The notes beneath the pieces were generated by a model, which saw nothing but the letters and a program-made list of their open reading frames with translations, searched no databases and was not told the DNA's origin. A program made the position numbers and the translations under genes. DNA of 64,000 nucleotides from Acanthaster planci (lineage: Eukaryota; Echinodermata; Asteroidea; Valvatida; Acanthasteridae). Location of the stretch: the NCBI RefSeq assembly GCF_001949145.1, contig NW_019091664.1, positions 72,638 to 136,637 on the forward strand, read 5' to 3'. Of the stretch, positions 22,831 through 34,800 are shown piece after piece (the stretch's first letter is position 1; each line of letters opens with the position of its first letter).

Positions 22831-25800
22831 TAAGTATAAATAAACCTAACTGTTCATAGTAGTACCTTTTCTGTTTACATTAGTCGCGAAACGGATGATT
22901 TCCACCTTGTTGAAAATCGGCAATGGCGGCATGATTGGCACAGGCATAACGTCGTTACAGTTACACGTAACGTTAGACTCGGCTACATCGACATGATCGA
23001 CATTGTTGTAGTCAGTCCAAGTGAAATAGGCTAACTCATTAACTGGCCATGCCGGCATGACGGGCGTATTCGAAACCCTGTTTTCATCCTGGAACTCACG
23101 AACAGTGTTCTCGGGTTTTTGATTACGAACGCCGAAGTGCAAATGGAGTGCAGCTAAAAATTAGGGCTTAGGCCTATGCCTTTTTCAAGTATTTGCCATT
23201 TTAGCACAATTTCCTGTAAAATACGTTGTCCGCCGACGTATTTTAATTTCAACACAGCATTTGGAATTCGGGATACAAGGCACTTGTGAAGGACATTTGA
23301 GCTGTCTTCGCCAGGTAAACATGTGAGAAAAAAACGTTGAAAAACATTTTGCATTGTAGGGGGACTTTTACCCTGGACGTCAGTCGTAGTGTAAATGAAG
23401 ACAACGTCTAACCTGGGCATGCTGGGCTAGGGCCTAGGCCTAAATAAATAAAAGGATCAAAGATGTCCATATTCATGATCTTACCATAAATCAAATCCTG
23501 AAATATCCATTGATATAAAATGGTCACGGTGAATTCTGTCCTGCAGCCATGTATATTTAGTAAATTTATTAGCCTTTAGTTATATTTTCCATATTGTGAG
23601 TGTTTTCTATTTTATGCAACAAAATTAACATTACATATAAGTTGCGGTAGGCCTACGTGCCTTTATCCGTCGTCTTTGTTCTTGACGTTTTCCATCCACT
23701 CCCTAGCAAGTGAGGAGTGAGAATCCTGTTCGCGCACAATGCTTTTGTGTTGATTCTCGTCATTCGAAACCCCGTTTTCAAGCCCACCCAACACAAGAAT
23801 GAGGTTTGGAATACGCCCGATGAGTATGAATTGCTTTTTTAACATTTGGACATGGTCGCTTGACACATGTTTAAGAAGGCAATTCGTAGAGCCCAAGTTA
23901 CTCGGACTAGATACATTGTAAGTCTCACAACTAAGAGAAATCTGCACGACCTATGTGTACATTTGATGAATCAGGCCACACGATTTGCATCTAGGCCTGG
24001 GCCAACTGGAGTATTTCAAAATTAGCAGATAAGGGGGTTCTTTATTTACTTTGTGACTTAATTCAATTTTCGAGTTCACTGCTTTGAGAAAAATTGAAAA
24101 AAAGGTAATCGTTTTGAACACTCAAAGTGCAAACTCGTGTGATTTGTCTTTCAAAAATGCATGGGCCACAGGATGCTCCAGAATGCTTAGATAATGCACA
24201 GGCGAGGTTTATTTGCAGATCAGTGGTAGCTGTCCAACAGTGCATTTTTTCTTGGGCTTTGAGCACTGTGAGTGGTCGGCAAGGTTACCTTCAAGTTTAA
24301 GTATCTCCGACAACGGTGTGACGCTGAGAATTTATCGAATAAACAACACTTTGTCGTGCAGTGAAGTGACTGCAGTCACTGCACGATCGTTCACACAGTC
24401 ATGGTTCATCGCATGTACATGTACGTTGGTTAAAAACCTTTCACATAAAGTGTTCATGTTCACTGCCACTTAGTCAACCCAAGCTTAAGCCTTTGGAATG
24501 GTTGGAGGGTGCTATCATCAGCCCATGTGCATGATCAGTCCATCATCGTGTTGCCTATTTGTTCCTGCATTAGGATGTGTATTACCACTCCTCCTACCAT
24601 CAGCTCATCACCTTTTCTTCCCAACTCGCAGTTGTGGAAGATTGTTTTGAAAAGGAGAAGTAACGTTAAATGCCCATGCAGGGCCCAAGATTACCTGCAC
24701 AAGCTCAGCCAGTCTTGCTAATGAACAACCACGTCCAACATCTTCAGGCGGAAACTTTACAAAATGCGGACTAGAGATACTTATTTTCACCATGTCTACA
24801 TGCATTTCAATAGCATTTCGAAAAAAAAGTGTGGGATTTCATTAAGGCCTGCAGATGTTATTTTGTTAATTGATTAATGTATTTATCAAGCATCAAGACA
24901 GTCAGCTTTTTTCTCTGTTGTTGATTACACCGCACATGAAAATTTAAAGGAAATAACAAGCAACAAAGTCATTCATAATGAGAAAGGAATTGAATGCTGA
25001 CATGTAATATTTACTAGTTATGACACACATGTATTTACAGACTTTTTTCAACTCTATTCTCAGGAACATTTACGTTGGAGGGCTGAATTTTGAGACAAAT
25101 AAAGGTAAGTACATGTAAACCGTAACCAGACTTGCAAGCAGTTATACGCGCCTGTGAGAACACCGTGTGAACCTACATGTGCCCTAAGCTGTCCGGCGTA
25201 AATGGTCTCCGCTGATAACTATCACATAGATGTATTTGCACCAGACCTACCAGACTGCTACATGTTCAGGTGTCTAGAGTGATATTTGTCAGGAGGTTTT
25301 TTTCTAATTTCTGGAGTTTTCATTTGATTCTTTTGAAAATCTGGAAAATCTTGAGTTGACCATTCAGGTCTTTCTATGAATAAAATTTGATTTGGAACGC
25401 AGGTTTATACTACAGCTGAGGGGCCCTCAAAGCCTCAGGTGATTATTGCATACGTGGATGTTTCACGCTTGTCCAACCTCACCCTTGATGTACATGTAAT
25501 ATACACGTATGTACATGCATGCTGACGCTGTCGTGAAACACTAAATATCATGTGAGCAAATTTGCTAAATTCAAAAAGTCTGGTGTCTCAGATCCCCCCC
25601 CCCAAAAGTAGCACAGTTTCAAGGCATCTGTACCATACTTCAATCAGCAACGCTTCCTGGCAAATTCTGCCAAATTCTGATCCTTTTCCAAAGTGGCTTT
25701 TGGTCCACATTGAAATTCACTGCTATGGTACACGTGGGTCTTGAAATATGATTTAGACTTCTTAAAATATGTATGACTTTGAGAGTTGTAAGGGTAATAC

Positions 25801-28800
25801 TCACTGTCGTGAGTGTTCTCGCTGGTATACATGCAGCATCCATTCAGGATTCATTTCATGCAAGCCAGAAACTTGCATAGACATATATGAGTTTTCAGAT
25901 TTGCTGACATGATACAGTGTTTGAGGACAATATGGCTCATGCATGTGTACATGGATGGCCTACTGTTGTGAATAGCAACAGTGTTAGAAGATGCCTGAAA
26001 GTGGCGACCATCAACAGCAAACGCTGTCGGGCTAATACACATGGAAAAGTGCCACTTCTTTGAGTTGTTTTGATTGGAAAAGACCTCACCGAGTGAACAA
26101 TTCATTTGATTTGAATTGTTGCCTTGAAAACTGCAAGCCTTCATCGGTTCTTAAAACTAAAAATGGAGCAGAAAATGTGGACGTGTGCAATGTTATGGGT
26201 GCACTGCCGTACATGTATATAGATTTTGAGGAATAATACCTTTTAACCTTCTGGTTTTACCAACCGGTTTTCCTGAAGAGCACTTTTTTTATGTTTGGGG
26301 AAAGAAATGCACAGGTTGGCCCCACCACAGTGTTTGAAGTGAACTTGTCAAAATTGAAAAATACGGACCTGATGAATCGCTAGATAGTATGCATGGTTTT
26401 AGCGTGAGGCTAAGAACTTTGAATGATTGTAAAAACAAAAGTGTATTTTGGATTGACTTGAATCTTGTCAGTCATGTTGCTGCTGAACGTCTTACATGCC
26501 TGTCAAGTTTCAAAAAGATTACAAATGTAGGCCGGGGGATTTCCCACTCCCTTCGCTGTTTATAGACTCTATGAAAAATCCCTGCTCTTTTAGGGTTAAG
26601 TACTGCCTGTACTTACATGACTTCCCCCGGGGGTGAGATTTCTCAGCTTTTTAGCTGATTTCGGCCTTTTTGGTTTCAGATTTCAGCTTTTTTTCCTCAC
26701 TGGCTTGTTTACAAAAGTATGGGAGATTTTTCCCAGTTCAGCTTCTTGATGCCTTTTTCAGCTGTTTGCAGCTGTTTTCATCGTTGGTCAGTCTCACCCC
26801 TGCTTGCCAGTGCAGGATGGTGAAGAACATTCTCACTTGGCTACTACATGTAGGGCCTGCATGCACATGTATGCACTGTACGTTATGCACCACTGCCACA
26901 CGGCATAGTCACCAATGTGAAATGTCACATGTACTTAATGCATTATGCTTGTGCCCAGCATATTTTTCTTTTTGGTATAACTCATTCGTTCTCATGCAAC
27001 CATCCATTGCCAGTGTAGAACGGTTTGCGTAAACTATACATGTACCGGTAACTGGCCCAAGTGCCTTGCCCCAATTTTTTTGAAATTCTCCCCCCCCCTC
27101 CCCCAGTGTAAAGTTGAAGTTTCCGTGTGTCATTTCCATCAACAGAGACGCTGGAGAACCACTTCTCCCAGTTTGGCAAAGTCAAGTCGGCAGTGATCAT
27201 CAAAGACATGGGCTCAGGCAGGAGTAAAGGCTACGGCTTTGTCAACTACTTCACTGTGCAGGACAGGAACAACGCCCTGGCAGTGCCATGCCATGAACTG
27301 GATGGGCGCGCGGTACGATTCCTCTCTAAATTCTTCCCTGTTGTGGTAATTTTCGTTACATGCGTACGCCTCAGGGGTATTGTTTTTTTCTTGTTCTGTG
27401 TCGGCTTATTTCCGCCCACATTAATTAACGCCTGCGCGCCGGTAATTCTTTTGACCGTGACTGCTGGGCTGTGGTATGCCCTGAATGGAGGGCTTTGTCC
27501 ATCAGCAGGCCCCATTCAACCAGCAGCTGCATGGTGAATAGACTGTATCTGTGATATTGCAACGTAGGGGTGTCCGCATTCCCAACTACTGACCGTTTTT
27601 TTCAAACAAGATACCACAAGTACAGTCCTTCACAAAGTTTGGCGTCCGACTGACCCTTCATGGTCATTTGCACAAAATTTTTCTACCGTATCGCCACTGT
27701 TTGAAATCGCCGCGACAACGTCGCAGAGTTAATCTCCTCCAGCAGCTGGCCCACGGCCCGCAGCCACCGGAGGGGTCCACACAACCTCCACAGATCAGCT
27801 TGAGCCTCTGTAGAGACAAAGTCTACGGGAATCACTCAAGCGTGAAACGAGCCCAGGATTGCAGAATTTTCTTGCGCCTGTTTGTCAGGTGTTGCTTTAG
27901 TGGTAGACTCCCACATCCAAATGATTTTCAGGCTACCCCGACAACATCCAGGGCTTTTCCCAGAGCCTGGGAAACGGAATCCGCCACACCCCCTGGATAT
28001 TTGTCTCTGATATGGCCCTCTCATTTTTTTTTCATGTCAATCTTTCAGAGTTTTTTTTCCCCAAGTGTCCTTTCCCGTCGACATGCTTACTGGCCACTGA
28101 GTGAGGCCACAAACTTCAGATCAGGCATGGGTTTATTGCTTTCTTGAGATTGTCTGAAAAAGCTGGTCTCTTTTAGGGTCAACGGGTGTCTGTGAAAGAG
28201 CAGTGTGACAGCAATGACCTGGATGCCCAAGCTAAAACTTTTTTGCACTTTAGGCATGGCTTTACAATAAAAGTACACCTCCATGTAAGTTGTCCTTCGG
28301 GTCAAAAGAAGGAAATTAACCTCTGTAACTTCCATTCACATTTGGCTAATTTCTTCTCTTTTTTCAAAATTTCCCCATTTGCAGTTGACTTGTTCCGTCG
28401 CCAAAGAAAGCAACAAGACCAGAGCGGCTGGATTTGGCGGCAACTTTGGCGGGATGGGCAGCGGTATGGGCGGCATGGGAGGGAGCATGGGCGGCACTAT
28501 GGGAGGGGGAGGGGGAATGTACGGAGGGGGTAGCTCCTTCAACAAAGGGGATGACGACAGGAAGGTTTTTGTGGGAGGCCTACACACTGACACAGAGCCA
28601 GAGGACATTGAAGCAACCTTGGGAAGCTTTGGAAAGGTTGGTTTGTCGTTAACCACTTGCCAACACTATCATTCTGTTACGAACTTGTCCCAGGTGGGGT
28701 GTTATTTTCGGCCCAAAGTACTGACTTTTTCAAACAACAACAGCATCTTACAAAGTTGGACATAACAGATGCTGACCCTTGGCAGTCATTAATTCAAAAT

Positions 28801-31800
28801 GTGTTGGGACATTTTTGGCCCTGTCATTTTTTCTTTTGAAACTCCAAGACAGTGTTGCAGAGTGACGTTGCTACAAGGGCCCAGCCATGACCCATGGCCA
28901 GTAGAGGGCCCCGTACACTCCAATCCCCACCGACCTGTTCAAGCCTCTGTATGAATTAACAAACCCTCTGGAAACACTCAGGCATGCGGGCGAGTCTAGA
29001 TACAGAATTCTCCCGAACGTATTTGTTAAGCGTCCTCTGTGTTTTGGTCACAGAAAGTCCCAACGTGCTAATAGATGCATTAGCAGCAGACAAACAGTAT
29101 ACAAGTAATGAATATTTATGATTCTCCTCCTGGATTAGACCGTGGCCCCTCATGTGATTATTTTCACCGTTGCACGAACATGAAGCATTGGTTATTTGTC
29201 GCATACAACATCTTTGTAAATCCTCAGCATCAGCTGCTTTGACAAGCTCGTCAATTTCTCCGTCAGGTAAAATCGCTAAGGTTGGATCTAAGTCAGTCAT
29301 GTTTGCTGTGAATATTTTGCACCACAGCGCCACCACACAGAAGCTGCAGTGCAGTTGATCTGGAGATGTTCGTTATCCATTTCTAACGCACAGTTATACA
29401 TTTTTTACACGTTGCGCGTGCGTTGTGCACCAGCTCTGTGTTGGTAAAATAGTTCAGTGCCATGCAATCAACGATCCACCAATCAGATGACGGGGATTTA
29501 TACAGGTGTTGTACAATACATTTTAACAACTACTGATATGTTCAACAGCACTCAAATTTCCAGCCTTCAGAGATCCAGCCTTGTTAGCTAGCAAATTACA
29601 AACAGTGGCCAGAGTTTCATCGAAAGGCATCTTTTTGCAGCCAGCTTCAGTGCGGTGCTTAATGCAACACTTTTTAGCAAGTTGCCCAAGACCATGGTCA
29701 AAGTTTGTACTTGTACATTTGCTATAACATCTGGGACCCTGAGCCTTTCACGATTCATGTGAAGAGTGAATTGTTGGCAATTGCGGAGTGACAGAAGTGG
29801 GTGTGAGTTTCTCACCTTGTTTTGGTTCAACTTGTCCTCAGGTCATTAACACAAACATCAAGAAGGATAGAGACACCGGTCGCTCACGAGGTATGGAATC
29901 CAAATGAAATCAACATCTGTCTAAATGAAAAATTCTACACACAATCCAATAATATAGGCTCGGATAAAGAGGGGGAAAAATGGGCAAAGTAGGATCACAG
30001 AATGGGTCTTGAGTATATCTTATTCCTGTGTTTTTGACATGTGTAGGAGTATGTCTAACTCCCCATTTTGATGTGCCACCCTATTCATTATACTGACGCG
30101 TGTAGACAATATTCTGATTTCCACATCTGTGGAAGTTGTGCTTGAAGGCCCGTACTTCAGAATAGCTTTTTGTGTCTCGGTTTGTTGGGTTGTGTAGCAA
30201 TTTTGCACTTCTTATGGTTGAGTGCTAAACGAGGGGGGCCCAGCCGGTCTCTGTGACATATTCTCTACCACTGTGTCCTGACGATATCGCGCAGAATGTC
30301 TCTATCAACACGCGATCAGTACAGCCTGGTAACACCTGACGATGCTGCTGTGGGGCTCGCTTTCTAGAATGAGAGTCTTCATATCTTCAGAATTACCGTT
30401 CTAGGCTGTTGCGTGAACATCGGCAGATAAGATTTTCTGACCGTGTAATTTTTTTTCCTTTGAATACAGGTTTCGCCTTTGTTACATTTGACTCGGCAGT
30501 GAGCGCGAAGAAGGCCATGGATGCTCATTTTGTCGAGATTCGTGACAAACAGGTGAGAGGCCCTTTTCTTCTATAGACAATGGGCATTAATAGGTTTAAA
30601 AAAATAGGTTCTGCCTCCGATTACATGCCTGCCAAAAAAAGGGTTGGTATGTCGGAAATTTGTTTTTTGGTCAAGAATTATGGACAATTGAGACAGTGCT
30701 AGTCAGGTAATCACAAAGGCAGACTGGCCAACGATGTCCGTGTATCATGAGGTAAACATGCGTGATACATCCAGACGGGTGGGTGATAAACCTTGTGCCG
30801 CAGCTGGAAATTTTATGGAAACACGCTCCCTTCAAGTACGAGCAAACAACCTCAAATTAAACTTGTGAACACAGAAGATACATGCATAGATGACTCAAGC
30901 TCACGTTCCTAGTCCATGCATTGACGACGGTTTGAAAGGGCCACGTTTTTTTTTTTTTCGTGGGATTTCTGAAGTGGTCCCTGTGGCCTTGTCAACATCC
31001 CATGCGTACATGAGGTCCAGTGGTTTTCAACTTTGCGATTGCTCACTTTGAATCACTAGGTGGAAGTCAAGTCCGTCAACCCCAACGCCGGCAACCAGTC
31101 CCAGAACTTTGGAAGTTATAATAACGGAGGCATGTTTGGCCAAGGTGAGAGTCGTGCAAAATGATTCAGGAACAATTTGAGAACTTCAACCCAACTTTAA
31201 CTCGGCTTGTAGTACATTGTTACGAATTATTGTTGATGGGAGAATATCTCTTGATATTTGCGGCACTTGTGGGGTAAGTCAGGGAAGGGAATGTTGAAAC
31301 AAACTGTCTGCTGACAAAAATATGGCCAAAGTTGAGGGATGACGAAGATGTATAAAAGTCACGCTGATGCATGAGTTGAGAAGTTCATGGAATGGAGATC
31401 TTAATACGTTTTACGGGGGGGTTGTCTGTTCAAATTGGGAGTCCAGAATTTCCTCGTCGGGAATATCATCGGGAAGCTTGGCTGATTGACGGGCTATCTG
31501 TGATGGACTGAGACAATGACAGTTGTTGTGCCATGTTTCATTGTATGTGTGTGATTATTTTCCTGTCTGCAAGAAGGTGGCTTCAACAGCATGCAACAGT
31601 ATGGGTACAACCAGGGCTACGACAGCGGCTCCAACTGGCAGAACCCAGGCAACGTGTGGCAAGGCAGCGGCGACTCATCCTGGAACAGCAGCTACAACAG
31701 CGCCGGCTACGGCAGCGGGGGCTCGGGCTCCTACGGCAGCGCCAGTGGCGGAGGCTACGGGAGCGCGGGCTCCTATGGCAGCCAGCAGCAGCAGATGCAG

Positions 31801-31893
31801 GGGCAGGGCGGGGGCTACGGCGGGCAAGGCGGCTACGGCAACTACGGTGGCCAGTCTAACATGGGCCAGAGCGACGGTGCCAGCTGGTACTAA
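22811..31893 (+). CDS. Two-RRM hnRNP-type RNA-binding protein with prion-like tail (8 exons)
   Basis: A 338-residue nuclear RNA-binding protein of the hnRNP A/B, D and DAZAP1 class. Exons are 22811-22830, 25064-25104, 27146-27312, 28385-28636, 29842-29890, 30470-30552, 31060-31144 and 31574-31893. RRM1 has RNP2 IYVGGL and RNP1 KGYGFVNY; RRM2 has VFVGGL and RGFAFVTF. Between them lies an unusual Gly/Met-rich linker (GGMGSGMGGMGGSMGG). The C-terminal tail is Gly/Ser/Tyr/Gln-rich and ends DGASWY, a composition typical of phase-separating hnRNPs. The exact orthologue is not certain; the intron positions match DAZAP1 downstream. The least certain part is the 20-bp first exon (MEQSELP), chosen for its AAAATGG context and GTAAGT donor. 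Confidence 0.86.
25064..25104 (+). CDS. hnRNP-like gene, exon 2 (RNP2 of RRM1)
   Basis: 41-bp exon with acceptor CTATTCTCAG and donor GTAAGT. Encodes NIYVGGLNFETNK, the first beta strand of RRM1. Phase 2 in, phase 1 out. Confidence 0.85.
27146..27312 (+). CDS. hnRNP-like gene, exon 3 (bulk of RRM1)
   Basis: Acceptor TTTCCATCAACAG, donor GTACGA. Phase 1 in, phase 0 out. Runs from ETLENHFSQFGKV through KGYGFVNY to ELDGRA, the end of RRM1. Confidence 0.9.
27421..27570. mobile_element. Diverged copy of the 174-bp TTAA-ended element
   Basis: About 75 bp in the middle (from GGGCTGTGGTATGCCCTGAA) are nearly identical to the core of the element at 56941-57114. The left end TTAACGCCTGCGCGCCGGTA is close to the terminal repeat of the larger element at 44930. 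It lies in intron 3 of the hnRNP-like gene. The right end is eroded. Confidence 0.6.
28385..28636 (+). CDS. hnRNP-like gene, exon 4 (Gly/Met linker and start of RRM2)
   Basis: Acceptor CCCCATTTGCAG, donor GTTGGT. Phase 0 at both ends. Encodes LTCSVAKESNKTRAAGFGG, a run of GGM repeats, an acidic DDDRK, then RNP2 VFVGGL and the first helix of RRM2. Confidence 0.88.
29842..29890 (+). CDS. hnRNP-like gene, exon 5 (RRM2)
   Basis: 49-bp exon, acceptor TTGTCCTCAG, donor GTATGG. Phase 0 in, phase 1 out. Encodes VINTNIKKDRDTGRSR. The matching DAZAP1 exon is also 49 bp. Confidence 0.88.
30470..30552 (+). CDS. hnRNP-like gene, exon 6 (RNP1 of RRM2)
   Basis: 83-bp exon, acceptor TTGAATACAG, donor GTGAGA. 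Encodes GFAFVTFDSAVSAKKAMDAH and ends EIRDKQ. The matching DAZAP1 exon is also 83 bp. Confidence 0.88.
31060..31144 (+). CDS. hnRNP-like gene, exon 7
   Basis: Acceptor AATCACTAG, donor GTGAGA. Phase 0 in, phase 1 out. Encodes VEVKSVNPNAGNQSQNFGSY, the last RRM2 strand and the start of the low-complexity tail. Confidence 0.86.
31574..31893 (+). CDS. hnRNP-like gene, terminal exon (prion-like tail)
   Basis: Acceptor TCTGCAAG at 31571-31573; a second AG at 31575-31576 would shorten the exon by one codon. Encodes a GYGSGGSGSYGSASGGGYGS-type tail with a QQQQ run. Stop TAA at 31891. Confidence 0.85.
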
Positions 31894-34800
31894 GAACGAG
31901 CTGCCGGCTGCCAAGTACATGGTATTCGACCAGGTGTAGGCAAGTTGACTGAGTAGGGAGGGAGGGAGGGAGGGGAATATATCGGTGTACAGCCGCCGGG
32001 GAGAAATAAACAAGTTGAATGTATGGCGAAGATACTGATTTGTTGGGAAGCGGAAGCATTGTATACTCATGAAGTAGTTACAAGGGGTTTGGGTAGGGAA
32101 ACGGGGGAAATTGTAGACATAGAATGGTAGTATAAAATTCTTTAGAATGTAGCGAGTGAAACTGTTTATTATGGGCCGTTGCGTGGAACAGTCTGGTGAC
32201 AGTGAACGGAGGAATTGGGAGGTGGCAGAGGCACAGGAATAGGTCTGGGCACCAGACTGATATTTGATTTGGCGATAACGCATCTGTCGCCATTTTTTGT
32301 GTTTTTTAGTTTTGTTTTATGGTTGTTTTGGTCAAAACTGTTCCCAGACTGTTTCACCGAGTGTACAAAGTTTTCTGATTTAGCTCTATAGCAGAAACCA
32401 TCACAGTGTCCAGGGGAGTCCAGGGAACTCTGTCAGTGCTGGTAACCGTTTGCAATAAAAAAATACTCCATCTACACTGGAAGTTGCTCGCGGTGTGAGT
32501 GACGCTTCAGCGTGGTACGGGAACACCACATTTCTTTGCAATACCATACTTGCCACTCAATTCTCTCTCTGCCCATGTCTGAACCTCGACGGGTGTGCCA
32601 ATTTTCCCTTTTGCTAGAGTTACTGTCATGCCTTTGGCACAGTTCCGGGTCACGAGGCTTGCATGGGGTGTATCAACACTGCAAAGGCTGACTGATGTGG
32701 GGACTGTCGCATGTAACATGCATGCAGAGTCTGAATTGCTTAAGAGATATGGAATAGGATATTTGAAGAACAGAGGTCGTAATCCTGCACGAGACGGTTT
32801 TCAACAGTTTAAACCGTGTAACATTTGAAGTCATGCCTCAGTGGTCAGTGTCCGTACGACGCCACAAAATGGGCCGCACCGAGTGCACACAGGAATGCAG
32901 TCCATTTTCCAAGCCAACCGGCATCTCCCAGCTTCCGTCTTCATATACCAGTGGTGGTTTCTGCCGACTCTTTTTTTCTTTCTGAGTTGTAGCCTTTTGT
33001 TTTCCTGTTATCTCTGTCCCTGTTCATAGGCGTTTCTTCTGAGAATGTGTGATCAAAGCTTTTCCGTTCAGTTGCTGTAATCCCATTAGAGTTTTTTTTT
33101 TTTTTAATTTTTTTGGGTCGATTTCCCTCTTGTGTTCCTTATAAAAGATGGTGTAATCCTACGTAGCATCAGTCCCTTGCAGAATGGAGCCCCTCATTAA
33201 TGCAGTCGCGTAATACGTTTCACGTTTTTCCAACAGTGCTTAGACATGTCTTCATCTGGCTTGTCTGCACATCACCGAGAGCAAATGTTTGAAGTTAATC
33301 TGATTTCAAAGATTCTTTGATTTTTCTTTTTTAATGTGTAATTCTACCTATCATTATATATGTTTTTTGGTAAAAGGCATTCTGGAATCTGATTGAGGTT
33401 TTATTGGGGTCAACATATATTGACGTAAAGTAATCAGTTTGGGTTTTTTTTGGCTGTTGTTTGTGGGTCAAATGTTCATGCTGTTTTTAGTTCAGGACGC
33501 AATTGCCTATTTATTCTGATTATTTGCTTAGAACAAAAGAACACACTCATGTTAATTGTTGTTGCTCTTTCAAAGATATTCTCAGCCTTGTCGACCCAGA
33601 AATGTTGTAAGTTCTGCTGGAAGGTTGAATTTTTTTTCTAACTGATCGTAAAGGTTTTCAATTCAAATTAAGAAAACAGAATGGAAGAGCACAGTTGTAA
33701 ATAAAGTAATTAAATTGTGTTTGTTTTCATTCGTGATAGGTATCCTGTTATCATTTGATTTCATTGATTCTTGTTATAGTTTTCAGTCGCCTCGAACAAT
33801 TTATTCAGTGGACATAGGGAACTAAAAACAATTTGAGAAAAGAAAAGAATTATTTTTTATCAATTAAAATGCCACTTTCATTAACATGTACAGGTACGAG
33901 TATTTTAATAATTAACAGTAAGGCATGTAATCAATTATGTGTTGTTACAGAGAAAGTGCCTAATTATACTCAAGTGAGTCTTTGTCCTCTCCAAAATGCA
34001 CTTGTACATTGATTAACACTTTCATTCAATAAGAGAGACTTGTAAATTGTTACCCTCGTGAAATCCAGTCCGCATCAAGAGACAGAAATCTTACTTAGTG
34101 CACCAGTGCACGACAGACACAAAGGGATTTTTTTTTTCTCACACGAGTATATGCAAGAGAGATGGTTCCAGAGCTTCATTGTTTGTGATTTTTTTAATGA
34201 CGTTGAGATGTTCATCACGAAGGTTGAGCTTCATGTTTGGGTTCATCATTTTTGTGCCGGGCCAGTTCTAAATGATAGGCTTAGCTGTTAGCATATTTCT
34301 GTGAGCACAGATTGTACACTCGATCACTTGTGTCATGCACAGTACGTCCATTGTCAAAGCTTAATCACCGTGGGCACAAAGATGTTTGACAGGGTTTTCG
34401 GTGCAACAGAAACTTGAATTGTTGGACACAGAGCGTTTTCTCCTTCCCCCCCCTTTTTTTTACTTGTAAGTCACTCATAATTTTTTCCGATGTGATAATT
34501 CCTTCCACTGACACCACTTGTTCATGGTCTTTTTCAAAACACTCGTGCACTGGATGTTGGTAACACGTGAGCCTCTAATTTGCCTGTGGGTTTCAAGTTA
34601 CTTGTATCTGTGGATTGTGCAACACTTTATTAAAAAGGCTTTATGCATACTAGTTACTGGTAACTAGTATTGCTACACGTCCGCAAATAAAATAATTTTC
34701 TGTAACCTACTTGTAGATATGGACTCTAAATTTACTGAGCTTGTGTGAACAGATTTTTTTTAAAGAAATGGTCTCAGGGCTTAAAGGAGATTTCACCATT

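Noticed and set aside
28178-28260. Extra exon after the acceptor-like TCTCTTTTAG in intron 3 of the hnRNP-like gene
   Set aside because: Joining it would break the ELDGRA-LTCSVAKE end of RRM1, which is complete without it, and the frame soon stops.
31675-32283. 202-codon minus-strand open frame opposite the hnRNP-like terminal exon
   Set aside because: It is the mirror of the GC-rich Gly/Ser/Tyr tail codons plus 3' UTR; Ala/Leu/Val runs are the expected antisense artefact.
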